From NCBI RefSeq assembly GCF_029030725.1, contig NZ_CP113162.1:928501-992500 (forward strand): a stretch of 64,000 bases of DNA, given 5' to 3'. This stretch comes from [Pseudomonas] carboxydohydrogena. Its GTDB lineage: Bacteria > Pseudomonadota > Alphaproteobacteria > Rhizobiales > Xanthobacteraceae. A program made the position numbers and the translations under genes. The notes under the pieces were generated by a model, which had not been told where the DNA came from, made no database searches, and worked only from the letters and a program-made list of their open reading frames with translations. Below are positions 8,591-17,575 of this stretch, piece by piece (positions within the stretch are counted from its first letter, which is position 1; the number at the start of each line of letters is the position of its first letter).

Positions 8591-9700
8591 CTAGACCACC
8601 ACGGAGAGCCGCTTCGCGGCGCGGGTGATGCCGGTATAGAGCCAGCGGGCACGGCTGTCCTGAAACGCGAAACTCTCGTCGAACAGCACCACGTCGTCCC
8701 ATTGCGAGCCCTGCGATTTATGAACGGTCAGCACGTAGCCGTAATCGAACTCGTCATAGGGCTTTCGCTGCTCCCACGGCAGATCCTCGATGCCGCCGTT
8801 GAAGCAATCGGCGCGGACGGAGACTTTCGTGACCTTGGCGCCGAAATCTTCTTCAGGAGACAGGCGCATGGTGATGATCTTCGACTTCGACTGCGCGCGC
8901 GCCTTGACGCGCCACAGCCCGCCATTGAACAGCGCCTTCTTGCGATTGTTGCGCAGGCAGACCAGTTTATCGCCCGCGACCGGCAGCGCCTCCTCGATCC
9001 CATTCTTCTGCCGCACCCGCATGTTGTAGGCGCGGCGGGTATTGTTGCGGCCGACCAGGATCTGGTCCGCCGCCATCACGCGATCCGGGTCGAGGGCATT
9101 GCGGGCGACGACTTCGCTGTCGCCGAACTGGCCGGTTTCCAGCGCGCGGCCCTCGCGCACCGCCATCGACATGCGCACGATGGGATCGTTCTGCGCCTGC
9201 CGGTGGACTTCGGTGAGCATCGCGTCCGGCTCCGCCTCGGTGAAGAATCCGCCGCCCGCGATCGGCGGCAATTGCGCGGGATCGCCAAGCACCAGCAAGG
9301 GGCAGTCGAACGACATCAGGTCGCGCCCGAGATCGGCATCGACCATCGAGCATTCGTCGATCACGATCAGCTTCGCTTTCGAGGCGGGCGCGTCGTCCCA
9401 CAGCTCGAAGCTCGGCTGCTCGTCGCCGGTTTCGCGTGTCCGGTAAATCAGCGAGTGGATGGTGGACGCGCCGTCGCATCCCTTGTTGCGCATCACCAGC
9501 GCGGCCTTGCCGGTGAAAGCGGCAAACTTCACCTCGCCATCCACGGCGTCGGCGATGTGGCGGGCCAGCGTGGTCTTGCCGGTGCCGGCGTAGCCGAACA
9601 GGCGGAACACCGGCGGCGTATTGCCACGGCCGGGCTTCGCCTTGAGCCATGAATCGACAGCGGACAGCGCGCGGTCCTGATGGGGAGTGAAGGTAGGCAT
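8591..9700 (-). CDS. RecD-like ATP-dependent DNA helicase (superfamily 1)
   Basis: This protein of about 369 residues is a compact SF1 helicase of the kind formerly called exodeoxyribonuclease V alpha. It has Walker A GYAGTGKTT (36-44), Walker B VIDECSMVD, motif III LVLGDPAQLPPI and a UvrD-like C-terminal box VLTVHKSQGSQWDDVVLF. It lacks the N-terminal domain of RecD2, so it is a short stand-alone form common in alphaproteobacteria. The ATG at 9700 fits the conserved start (MPTFTPHQ). The preferred substrate is not visible from sequence. Confidence 0.88.
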   Translation of the reverse strand: MPTFTPHQDRALSAVDSWLKAKPGRGNTPPVFRLFGYAGTGKTTLARHIADAVDGEVKFAAFTGKAALVMRNKGCDGASTIHSLIYRTRETGDEQPSFELWDDAPASKAKLIVIDECSMVDADLGRDLMSFDCPLLVLGDPAQLPPIAGGGFFTEAEPDAMLTEVHRQAQNDPIVRMSMAVREGRALETGQFGDSEVVARNALDPDRVMAADQILVGRNNTRRAYNMRVRQKNGIEEALPVAGDKLVCLRNNRKKALFNGGLWRVKARAQSKSKIITMRLSPEEDFGAKVTKVSVRADCFNGGIEDLPWEQRKPYDEFDYGYVLTVHKSQGSQWDDVVLFDESFAFQDSRARWLYTGITRAAKRLSVVV

Positions 9701-9854
9701 GGGACATCGATATAGAGAGAGTTCGCGACGCGGTACAGCCGCCCCGGACATGCATCAACGGATGGTGCATTTTGAGGCGGGATATCACGACAAACTGTGA
9801 TCCGCCGGGTGGGCGAAGCACATATAATCCGCGTCGAAAACATGGATATGGACA

Positions 9855-10244
9855 ATGGAACGAATCGTTTTGCAGGCCGCGATTGCCTTCGCAGCCATCG
9901 TGCTGATCGGCGCCGGCACCGCCGGCGCGCTGCTCGGGGTCGATCTGATCCATGGCCGCAATGGCGGGCTGGTCGACAGCTATTTCCGTTATCTCTCCGC
10001 GATGACGGCCGCGATGGGAGTGATGTTCGCGATGACCATTCCCCATGTCGAAACCCATCGCGAGCGGATCGGCACGCTGTCGTTTCTTATTTTCATCGGC
10101 GGCCTCGCACATCTCTATACGTTCAGCATCCGGCCGACGCCGACGGTCGGCACCTTCTTCATGCTGTTCATGGAATTGATTTTCGTTCCGCTGCTGTGGC
10201 TCGGCCAGCGGCATGTCGCGCACAAGGCGGCGAACCTGTCATGA
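9855..10244 (+). CDS. DUF4345 integral membrane protein
   Basis: This 129-residue protein has four hydrophobic segments (about 7-27, 44-62, 72-88, 97-116), matching the DUF4345 family of four-helix membrane proteins with no known role. It is divergent from the helicase gene, with about 150 bases between the starts, and is followed within 45 bases by another tiny membrane protein that could share its transcript. Confidence 0.75.
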   Translation: MERIVLQAAIAFAAIVLIGAGTAGALLGVDLIHGRNGGLVDSYFRYLSAMTAAMGVMFAMTIPHVETHRERIGTLSFLIFIGGLAHLYTFSIRPTPTVGTFFMLFMELIFVPLLWLGQRHVAHKAANLS

Positions 10245-10286
10245 AGTTCGCGCTGTCGCGTTTCTTATTGAGGGAATGAGCTGCCG

Positions 10287-10439
10287 ATGGCGAAGCGAAT
10301 TTTGATCGGTCTTGCGGCGATTGTGATCGCCGTCATCATTATTGTTTTTGCGTTGCAGTTCTATCGCCACCTGACCGGCGCAGGCGATTCCCAGCCGGGA
10401 ATCATCTTCGAGCGAACTGATCGGCCGTCGCGGGCCTGA
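10287..10439 (+). CDS. Small single-helix membrane protein, 50 residues
   Basis: A short frame begins ATG at 10287 and encodes MAKRILIGLAAIVIAVIIIV at its start, a basic residue followed by one long hydrophobic helix, then a polar tail ending at TGA 10437-10439. The helix composition and codon use are protein-like. The function is unknown; it may be co-transcribed with the DUF4345 gene. It converges on the Rrf2 gene with only 7 bases between stops. Confidence 0.6.
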   Translation: MAKRILIGLAAIVIAVIIIVFALQFYRHLTGAGDSQPGIIFERTDRPSRA

Positions 10440-10446
10440 TGCCAGC

Positions 10447-10899
10447 CTAGGCTCTGCGCGCCCCGATGGCGAGGAGGGGCCGGGTCGCGGAATCCTTGGG
10501 GGAGATGATGAGATCGGCGAGGGTGTAGCCGTCGAGCGTTTCAAGGAAGGCGGCAAGCGCTTCATTGAGCGCGCCCCGCAGGCGGCAGCGTGGCGAGATC
10601 ATGCAGCGGTTATCGGCTGTCATGCACTCGACCAGCGCGAAATCCGGCTCGGTGGCGCGCAGCACATCGCTGAGACGGATACGCTCGGGGCGTTTGGCGA
10701 GCGTCAGCCCGCCCGACCGGCCGCGGACGGCTTTCATGTAACCGGCCCGGGTCAACTGGTTGGCAACCTTCATCAGGTGGGCCTTGGAAATGTCGTAGGC
10801 TTCTGCGGTTTCCTCGATGGTAATGAGGCGCCCGTCCGGGACGACTGCCGCATACATCAGAATGCGCAACGCATAGTCTGAGAAATTTGTCAGCCGCAT
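10447..10899 (-). CDS. Rrf2-family regulator, NsrR-like (nitric oxide sensing)
   Basis: This 150-residue protein has the Rrf2 winged helix-turn-helix (about 1-75, ISKAHLMKVANQLTRAGY) and three cysteines, C92, C99 and C105, spaced C-x6-C-x5-C. That spacing is typical of NsrR-type iron-sulfur cluster regulators, which release DNA on reaction with nitric oxide. The opening MRLTNFSDYALRILMY also fits NsrR. It faces a divergent small gene and a YeaR-like gene; AT-rich palindromic sequences in the spacer are candidate operators. NsrR identity is inferred; IscR and RirA have different cysteine spacing. Confidence 0.8.
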   Translation of the reverse strand: MRLTNFSDYALRILMYAAVVPDGRLITIEETAEAYDISKAHLMKVANQLTRAGYMKAVRGRSGGLTLAKRPERIRLSDVLRATEPDFALVECMTADNRCMISPRCRLRGALNEALAAFLETLDGYTLADLIISPKDSATRPLLAIGARRA

Positions 10900-10998
10900 G
10901 AATGGGATCCCCGGGTTTCGGTCAGCCTATCACATTAAGCCTAAAGATACATCCCAAGTATTTTTATATCCTGAATCATCACCAGAGGTTGAATAAAA

Positions 10999-11021
10999 CA
11001 GGTATTTTATATATATCTTTA
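10999..11021. promoter_or_regulatory. Candidate NsrR-type operator
   Basis: Read on the minus strand, positions 11021 to 11000 give TAAAGATATATATAAAATAC, close to the inverted AAGATGYATTT half-site known for NsrR. A second related half-site, AAAGATACAT, is at 10943-10952. Both sit in the AT-rich spacer between the regulator and the divergent genes, suiting autoregulation plus control of the genes downstream of 11090. The call rests on reading by eye. Confidence 0.4.
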
Positions 11022-11089
11022 GTGGGCGCCGGCCGCCAATCGTTACCGCGCCCCATGTCAGGTATTTTTGCTCAGAAAGGGTGTCACCG

Positions 11090-11245
11090 ATGCCTAAAGC
11101 TGCAATTGGAACCTATAAAAAGCTCGAGCCCCTCGCCGCCGACCGTGGCCTCGATTCCCGGGCCAGTAGTTCGCTCATTCCGATGCTGGTCAGTGGCCTG
11201 ATCATGATAGTCATTGGCATGCTGGTTGTTGCGGCGATTTCCTGA
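11090..11245 (+). CDS. Small single-helix membrane protein, 51 residues
   Basis: A short frame begins at ATG 11090 with AAAGGG about 9 bases upstream and ends at TGA 11243-11245. Its N-terminal half is polar and its C-terminal half (LIPMLVSGLIMIVIGMLVVA) is one membrane helix. It is the first gene after the putative NsrR operators and precedes the YeaR-like gene by 26 bases, so it probably belongs to a nitrosative-stress operon. No family is recognised. Confidence 0.6.
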   Translation: MPKAAIGTYKKLEPLAADRGLDSRASSSLIPMLVSGLIMIVIGMLVVAAIS

Positions 11246-11271
11246 AGCCAGCTTGATTGGAGCAAGACGCC

Positions 11272-11577
11272 ATGCCCATCCCCGATAGGTTGCCGGACGG
11301 GCTCGAGGCATATGCGCGGTCGCCGGAGTTCAACTCTGAAAGCCTGCCCGCCAAGTTGCAAGCGGGCCATGCCACCAAGGCGGGCACATGGGGCCTGCTT
11401 CATGTGCTGGAAGGCGCGCTGGTCTATCGGTTGGAGCCGCCGCGCCGGGACGAACGGCTGGTGAGGGCCGGGGAGACGGTCGTGATCGAGAGCGAGGTCG
11501 CCCATCACGTCCAGTTCGTCGAGCCGGGCCGCATGTTCGTCGAGTTCTATCGTCGCGCAGGCGTCCCCAAATCCTGA
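11272..11577 (+). CDS. DUF1971 protein, YeaR/TehB-like cupin
   Basis: This 101-residue protein is a small cupin-like barrel: GLLHVLEGALVYRLE, then GETVVIESEVAHHVQFVEPGRMFVEFYR. That arrangement is typical of DUF1971, which includes E. coli YeaR and the C-terminal part of some TehB proteins. E. coli yeaR is induced by nitrate and nitric oxide and repressed by NsrR, so its place here opposite an NsrR-like gene supports a role in the same response. The ATG at 11272 has GGAG 9 bases upstream. Confidence 0.78.
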   Translation: MPIPDRLPDGLEAYARSPEFNSESLPAKLQAGHATKAGTWGLLHVLEGALVYRLEPPRRDERLVRAGETVVIESEVAHHVQFVEPGRMFVEFYRRAGVPKS

Positions 11578-11833
11578 TTCGATCCGCAAGAGCAGACCGG
11601 GCGCTGGCCGCGCCCTGCGGGCCTTGGAGTTAAGCGTCAACCTGTCGCTTTCCCGCGAAACAGGCCGCGATTCCATTGGACACGCCGAACTGAGTCGGAA
11701 ATAGCTATTGCATCGTGTCCTCCGGGTTGATGGCCGTCTCATCCTCTGAAACGCAATCGATCCTGACAAACGGCCCGCAGTCCACGGCCCGGCGATCAGG
11801 CTGCCGAGGCTGTCATTTGATGAGTGTGCTCAG

Positions 11834-13579
11834 ATGTCGCTGAGAGCTTGGCTGCGCGCGAGGGTGCGAACGAACGAGTTTTTCCTCGTCTTTCTTGCGG
11901 TCGCTCTTGGTGTCGGAACCGGATTTATCGTGACGCTCATGAGCGAGCTTGCCCAGCTTGCCCATGTGCTGATCTATGGAATTCGCATCGATGTCCGGCT
12001 CAGCGCCAACGATGTGATCAATCCGTGGGTCGCGGGCGCTTCGCTCGTCGTTGGCGGATTCATACTGGGCCTCATGGAGTGGTACCGGCGGCGCAAAAAA
12101 ATATCGGCAGCCGTCGATCCCGTGGAAGCCAACGCGTTGCGTGGCGGCCGGTTGTCCCTGCGCGACAGTGTCATTGTCAGCCTCCAGACCCTGATTTCAA
12201 ACGGATCGGGTGCGTCGGTGGGGCTGGAGGCGGGCTACACCCAGATCGGCGCGGGATTGTCGTCCCTCGGTGGGCGCTTCCTGAACCTGCGCCGCAGCGA
12301 CTTGCGCATCATCGTCGGAGCAGGGGCCGCCGCCGCCATTGCCGCGGCGTTCGATGCTCCGTTGACCGGCGCTTTCTATGCCTGCGAGTTGATCGTGGGA
12401 ACCTATACGGTCGCGAGCGCGGCGCCGATTCTGGCGGCGGCGATCTCGGGGACGCTGGTGGTGCGGTGGCTCGGGACAAACACTTATTCCCTGAACGTCC
12501 CCGATCTGGTGATGAGCGATCTGCGCCAGTACGGCCTGATGCTCGTTCTGGCCGTTCTCGTCAGCGTCATTGGCATTCTTGTCATGCGGGCCGCGCCGAT
12601 AGTGGAGCGTGTCTTTGGACACAAGATCATACCGATCTGGCTTCGCCCGGTCATCGGCGGCATCTGCATCGCGGCCATGGCGGGGATAACTCCACAGGTG
12701 CTTGGAGCAGGGCACGGCGCGATGGTGCTGGATCTGTCGCGCGACATGCTTCCCGGCCATATCGCCTTGCTGATCGTGCTCAAACTCGCGGCCTGCCTGA
12801 TTTCTCTCGCATCGGGTTTCCGGGGCGGGCTGTTCTTCGCGTCGCTGTTTATCGGCTCCCTGATCGGAAAACTGTTTGCCACAGCCCTTCATCTGTACGT
12901 TCCGTCGCTGGCGTTTCACGTCGACCCGAACGTCAGCGCCCTGACGGCCATGGCCTGCCTGGGCGTTGCGATCGTCGGCGGCCCGCTGACGATGTCCTTC
13001 CTTGTGCTCGAGATGACCCGCAGCCTCGAAATCACGGCGGGCGTGCTGGCCTCCTGCCTCGTCACCAGCATGATGGTGCGCCAGTTCTTCGGACATTCGT
13101 TCTCGACGTGGCGATTGCACCTGCGCGGCGAAACGATCCGCGGCGCACACGATGTCGGCTGGCTGCGAAGCCTCACGGTGTCACGGCTGATGCGCACGGA
13201 TGTGAAAACCGAACCGCGCCAGGTGACGATCGCGGTGTCCCGGCATCTTCATCCGCTCGGCTCGACCCATGCGATCTTTCTGCTCGACGAAGAAGGGCAT
13301 TATGCGGGGACCGTGCTGCTGGCGGATTTGTTCTCCAGCGACTTCGATGTCGGCGCGGACACGCGCGAGGTTTCCGAACTGGCGAAATATCGCGACATGA
13401 CGCTGACGCCATCGATGAACATCAAGGTTGCGATGGCTTGCTTCGACAAGGCGGAATCCGAGATCCTTGCCGTCAGGGATGAGGCCACGGGTGAAGTCCT
13501 CGGTTTTCTCACCGAGGCATTTGCCCGCAAAAGATATGTCGATGAAATCAATCGCGCGACCGAGGAAGTCTTTCAATAA
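11834..13579 (+). CDS. ClC-family chloride channel/antiporter with C-terminal regulatory region
   Basis: This 581-residue membrane protein has the ClC fold of many reentrant helices over about residues 15-425. The segment SVGLEAGYTQIG aligns with the GREGP-VQIG motif; E132 is the expected gating glutamate. GFRGGLFFASLFIGSLIG matches the G-F-x-P anion-path motif, although Gly replaces Pro. Residues about 435-570 are a cytosolic tail resembling a divergent CBS pair (AVSRHLHPLGSTHAIFLLDE). ClC proteins move chloride or exchange it for protons; which applies is not decidable here. It is a single gene followed by a terminator. Confidence 0.88.
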   Translation: MSLRAWLRARVRTNEFFLVFLAVALGVGTGFIVTLMSELAQLAHVLIYGIRIDVRLSANDVINPWVAGASLVVGGFILGLMEWYRRRKKISAAVDPVEANALRGGRLSLRDSVIVSLQTLISNGSGASVGLEAGYTQIGAGLSSLGGRFLNLRRSDLRIIVGAGAAAAIAAAFDAPLTGAFYACELIVGTYTVASAAPILAAAISGTLVVRWLGTNTYSLNVPDLVMSDLRQYGLMLVLAVLVSVIGILVMRAAPIVERVFGHKIIPIWLRPVIGGICIAAMAGITPQVLGAGHGAMVLDLSRDMLPGHIALLIVLKLAACLISLASGFRGGLFFASLFIGSLIGKLFATALHLYVPSLAFHVDPNVSALTAMACLGVAIVGGPLTMSFLVLEMTRSLEITAGVLASCLVTSMMVRQFFGHSFSTWRLHLRGETIRGAHDVGWLRSLTVSRLMRTDVKTEPRQVTIAVSRHLHPLGSTHAIFLLDEEGHYAGTVLLADLFSSDFDVGADTREVSELAKYRDMTLTPSMNIKVAMACFDKAESEILAVRDEATGEVLGFLTEAFARKRYVDEINRATEEVFQ

Positions 13580-13628
13580 AGGCCCTCGCGCGCGTATCGG
13601 CGTGCGTCATCATCATCGAGAAGCGATT

Positions 13629-13660
13629 GCCGGTGGCCGTTGAAGGCGCCGGCTTTTTTC
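13629..13660 (+). terminator. Intrinsic terminator after the ClC gene
   Basis: GCCGG (13629-13633) and an inner GCC pair with GGC and CCGGC (13645-13653), leaving the loop GTTGAA. A run of six T (13654-13659) follows. It lies 50 bases past the ClC stop and before the molybdoenzyme operon. Confidence 0.75.
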
Positions 13661-13817
13661 TTTGCGCGCTGCACAACAATCGTCGCAGGCGATTGGATCG
13701 TTCGTAAAAATCAATCGATAAGTGTTTGATTTTACATTGAGAATATCTTCTGGACTCGTTCTAATCGGAAATGCGGATTGGCCGATGGGCGATCCGAATG
13801 AGGAAGGTCGGACCAGG

Positions 13818-16811
13818 ATGAGTTTGATCGGAGATGCATTCGGCCATGCGGGCCGCATGCTCAAGCGCGATGTTCATGCCGAGCAGCAACAGCCCGCAGA
13901 GCGCGATCTGCTTGAGTTGCTCGCGGGTCCCGTCGAGGTGGTGGAGACGTCGCCCGTCGTCGGCGACGAGGTAAAATACACCACCTGTTATATGTGTGCC
14001 TGCCGTTGCGGCATCAAAGTCCACATCAAGGACGGCCGCATCCGATACATCGAAGGCAACAAGGATCATCCGGTCAATCGCGGCGTGCTGTGCGGCAAGG
14101 GCTCCGCCGGTATCATGCAGCAATATTCCCCGGCGAAGCTGCGCAAGCCGCTGCTGCGCACCGGCGAGCGCGGAAGCGGTGAGTTCAAGGAGATCGAGTG
14201 GGAGGAAGCCCTCGGTCTCGCCACGCAGTGGCTCGGCGATATCCGCCACACCGATCCTAGGAAGCTCGCCTTCTTCACCGGCCGCGACCAGAGTCAGTCG
14301 CTCACCGGCTGGTGGGCGATGCAATTCGGCACCCTGAATTTTGCCGCGCATGGCGGCTTCTGTTCGGTCAACATGGCGGCCGGCGGTCTTTATTCCATCG
14401 GCGGTGCGTTCTGGGAGTTCGGCGAGCCGGACTGGGAGCACACCAAATACTTCATGCTGTTTGGCGTTGCCGAGGATCACGATTCCAACCCGATCAAGAT
14501 CGGCCTTGCCGAGTTGAAGAAGCGCGGCGCCAAGTTCATGTCGATCAATCCGGTCAAGACCGGATATTCCGCCATTGCGGATGAATGGGTCGGTATTCGT
14601 CCCGGTACCGATGGTCTTTTCGTCTTCGCGCTGATCCACTGCCTGCTGCACGCCGATATCGTCGATTTCGATTTTCTCGCGCGCTACACCAACGCGACGT
14701 GGCTTGTGGTGCAGAATCCGGGCGGCGCGGATCATGGCCTGTTCGCGCGCGACGCCGAAGGCGCGCCGCTCGCCTGGGACAGCAAGACGGGCAAGGCGGT
14801 TGCCGCCAGCGGCACGGATTTCTCGCCCGCCGTCGTCGGCACCTTCACGCTCGAGGACGGCCGCCGCGTGATGCCGTCGTTCCAGTTGCTCGCCGACCGC
14901 TATATGAGCGACGAGTTCTCGCCCGAAGCCGTCGCGGAGCGTTGCGGCCTCACAGCCGAGCGCATCCGTCGCATCGCCGCCGAAATCGGCGAGGCGTTCA
15001 ACGATCCCGTGGTGCTCGATCAGCCGTGGACCGACTGGGCGGGACGCCGCCACGAGAAGATGGTGGGCCGTCCGATCGCGATGCACGCCATGCGCGGCAT
15101 CTCTGCGCATTCCAACGGCTTCCACACCTGCCGCGCGCTGCATGTGATGCAGATGCTGTTAGGTGCGGTCGATACGCCCGGCTCATGGCGCTACAAGGCG
15201 CCGTATCCGAAGCCGCTGCCCGGCGGCCCCAAGCCCGCAGGCAAGACGTGGGCGCCGGACAAACCGCTCGATGGCATGCCGCTCGGCTTCACGATGGGGC
15301 CGGAGGATTTGCTGGTCGACGAGAATGGCGGTCCGCTGCGCATCGACAAGGCCTATTCGTGGGAAGCGCCGCTGTCCTCGCATGGCATGATGCACATGGC
15401 GATCCACAACGCATGGGCGGCCGATCCTTATCCGGTCGACGTGCTGTTCATGTACATGGCCAACATGGCGTGGAATTCGTCCATGAACACGGCCGGCACG
15501 ATGCAGATGCTGACCGACAAGAACGAGGACGGCAGCTACAAGATTCCGAAGATCATCTATTCGGACGCCTATGCCTCCGAGATGGTCTCCTATGCCGATC
15601 TGGTTCTGCCGGACACGACATACCTTGAGCGCTGGGACTGCATCTCGCTGCTCGACCGTCCGATCGGCAGCGCGCACGGCCCGGCCGATGCGATCCGCCG
15701 TCCGGTGCTGACACCCGACCGCGACGTGCGGCCGTTCCAGGACGTGCTGATCGAACTCGGCGCGCGCCTCAAGCTGCCTGGCTTCACCAACGATGACGGC
15801 TCGGCGAAATATCCCGGCGGCTATCCGGATTACATCGTCAACCACCAGCGCAAGCCGGGGATCGGTCCGCTCGCCGGTTTCCGCGGCGAGGACGGCAACA
15901 CGCCCGGCAAGGGCGCGCCGAACAAGAGCCAGCTCGACCGCTACATCGAGAACAAGAGCTTCTGGCGTCACGAGCTGCCGCACGATGAAGTCTACTTCAA
16001 GCACGGCAACAAGAACTATCTCGAACACGCCGTGAAGCTCGGCATGATCGACAGCGCCAACCAGATCGTGCTGCATCTCTACAGCGAGCCGTTGCAGAAA
16101 TTCAAACTGGCTGCGGAGGGGCACGGCCCGATCCAGCCGCCGGAGCGCGACCGCGAGCGGGTGAAGAACTACTTCGATCCGCTGCCGATCTGGTATCAGC
16201 CGCTGGAAGAGCAGGCGGTGTCGGCGGAAGAATTCCCGATGTCGGCCATCACCCAGCGTCCGATGGCGATGTACCATTCGTGGCACTCGCAGAATGCGTG
16301 GCTGCGCCAGATATTCTCGAAGAACTTCCTCTACATGAATCGCGAGACGGCCGAGAAGATGGGTTTGGCCGATGACGATTACGTCTGGGTGACGAGCTAT
16401 CACGGTCGCATTCGCGTACCTGTGCGCACCATGGAAGGCGTCAATCCCGACACGGTGTGGACGTGGAATGCGATCGGCAAGCGCAAGGGCGCGTGGAATC
16501 TGCCTTCCGACGCGCCGGAAGGCACCGAAGGCTTCCTGCTCAACCATGTCATTTCGGAACGGCTGCCGGAGAAGGACGGGTATCGCCATTCCAACTCCGA
16601 TCCCGTGACCGGGCAGGCCGCCTGGTACGATGTGCGTGTGCGCATCGAGAAGGCGACCGATTCCGAACATACCCCGCTGCCGGAATTCCCCACACTCAAG
16701 CGTCCGCCGCACATGCCGCAGCGCCCAGCCGTGCTGCGCTTCGACGCCGAAGGCCGCAAAAATCCGTGGGATCCGCTTCCGGCCCGCAAATCCTCAGGAG
16801 CCGCAAAGTGA
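13818..16811 (+). CDS. soeA: Molybdopterin oxidoreductase, SoeA-like catalytic subunit
   Basis: This 997-residue protein of the DMSO reductase superfamily binds one [4Fe-4S] cluster through C57, C60, C64 and C92 (CYMCACRC...CGKG) and a bis-MGD molybdenum cofactor. It has no twin-arginine signal, so it works in the cytoplasm. The size and the three-gene order with a four-cluster ferredoxin subunit and a DmsC-like anchor match the quinone-dependent sulfite dehydrogenase SoeABC, which oxidises sulfite to sulfate and reduces quinone. Other substrates, such as other sulfur or selenium oxyanions, remain possible. I chose ATG 13818 (MSLIGDAFGH), with AGGAAGG about 11 bases upstream, over in-frame starts at 13722 and 13785. 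The stop overlaps the next GTG. Confidence 0.75.
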   Translation: MSLIGDAFGHAGRMLKRDVHAEQQQPAERDLLELLAGPVEVVETSPVVGDEVKYTTCYMCACRCGIKVHIKDGRIRYIEGNKDHPVNRGVLCGKGSAGIMQQYSPAKLRKPLLRTGERGSGEFKEIEWEEALGLATQWLGDIRHTDPRKLAFFTGRDQSQSLTGWWAMQFGTLNFAAHGGFCSVNMAAGGLYSIGGAFWEFGEPDWEHTKYFMLFGVAEDHDSNPIKIGLAELKKRGAKFMSINPVKTGYSAIADEWVGIRPGTDGLFVFALIHCLLHADIVDFDFLARYTNATWLVVQNPGGADHGLFARDAEGAPLAWDSKTGKAVAASGTDFSPAVVGTFTLEDGRRVMPSFQLLADRYMSDEFSPEAVAERCGLTAERIRRIAAEIGEAFNDPVVLDQPWTDWAGRRHEKMVGRPIAMHAMRGISAHSNGFHTCRALHVMQMLLGAVDTPGSWRYKAPYPKPLPGGPKPAGKTWAPDKPLDGMPLGFTMGPEDLLVDENGGPLRIDKAYSWEAPLSSHGMMHMAIHNAWAADPYPVDVLFMYMANMAWNSSMNTAGTMQMLTDKNEDGSYKIPKIIYSDAYASEMVSYADLVLPDTTYLERWDCISLLDRPIGSAHGPADAIRRPVLTPDRDVRPFQDVLIELGARLKLPGFTNDDGSAKYPGGYPDYIVNHQRKPGIGPLAGFRGEDGNTPGKGAPNKSQLDRYIENKSFWRHELPHDEVYFKHGNKNYLEHAVKLGMIDSANQIVLHLYSEPLQKFKLAAEGHGPIQPPERDRERVKNYFDPLPIWYQPLEEQAVSAEEFPMSAITQRPMAMYHSWHSQNAWLRQIFSKNFLYMNRETAEKMGLADDDYVWVTSYHGRIRVPVRTMEGVNPDTVWTWNAIGKRKGAWNLPSDAPEGTEGFLLNHVISERLPEKDGYRHSNSDPVTGQAAWYDVRVRIEKATDSEHTPLPEFPTLKRPPHMPQRPAVLRFDAEGRKNPWDPLPARKSSGAAK

Positions 16812-17566
16812 CGTCGCTTCCCACCATCGAACCCGGCCAGAAGAAGCTCGGTCTCGTCATCGATCTCGACACCTGCGTGGGCTGTCATGCGTGCGCCGTG
16901 AACTGCAAGGAGTGGAACGCGAGCGGCCACTCCGGCCCGTTGAGCGACTTCCAGAGCAAGTCCGACGGTGTCTGGTTCAACCGCGTGCACACCTATGAGG
17001 CGGGGCAGGGCGAGACGTCGCGTACCGTGAACTTCCCGCGATCCTGCCTGCATTGCGAGGAGCCGGCCTGCGTCACCGTGTGCCCTACCGGCGCGTCCTA
17101 CAAGCGCACCGAGGACGGCATCGTCCTCGTCAACGCCGACACCTGTATCGGCTGCAAGCTCTGTTCGTGGGCTTGCCCTTACGGCGCGCGCGAGTTCGAC
17201 GAAGACGATGGCGTGATGAAGAAGTGCACGCTGTGCGTCGACAAGATCTACAACGAGAATCTGCCGGAGGCCGATCGCGTTCCGGCTTGCGTCGCGACCT
17301 GCCCGGCGCATGCGCGCCATTTCGGCGATCTCGGCGATCCGGACTCCGATGTCTCGCGTCTGGTCGCCGAGCGCGGCGGTTACGAACTGATGCCGGAGCT
17401 TGGCTACAAGCCGGTCAACCGCTATCTGCCCCCGCGTCCGCGCAAGCAAGGATCATGCGGTTCGCAGAACGACATTTCGCTGGTGGATATCGCTGCGAAG
17501 AAGGCATCCTCCGACGGCAAGGGCGCGGCGCTGTTGCGCTGGGCCGACCGCGTCCTGTCGCGTTGA
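16808..17566 (+). CDS. soeB: Four-cluster ferredoxin subunit, SoeB-like
   Basis: This 252-residue protein carries four [4Fe-4S] cysteine sets: CVGCHACAVNC, CLHCEEPACVTVC, CIGCKLCSWAC and CTLC...CVATC. This is the DmsB/NrfC pattern, which wires the molybdenum site to the membrane subunit. The GTG start overlaps the catalytic gene's TGA as GTGA, with AGGAG 10 bases upstream, so translation is coupled. The C-terminal tail of about 50 residues after the last cluster is unremarkable. Confidence 0.85.
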   Translation: MTSLPTIEPGQKKLGLVIDLDTCVGCHACAVNCKEWNASGHSGPLSDFQSKSDGVWFNRVHTYEAGQGETSRTVNFPRSCLHCEEPACVTVCPTGASYKRTEDGIVLVNADTCIGCKLCSWACPYGAREFDEDDGVMKKCTLCVDKIYNENLPEADRVPACVATCPAHARHFGDLGDPDSDVSRLVAERGGYELMPELGYKPVNRYLPPRPRKQGSCGSQNDISLVDIAAKKASSDGKGAALLRWADRVLSR

Positions 17567-17575
17567 GGTGAAAAG

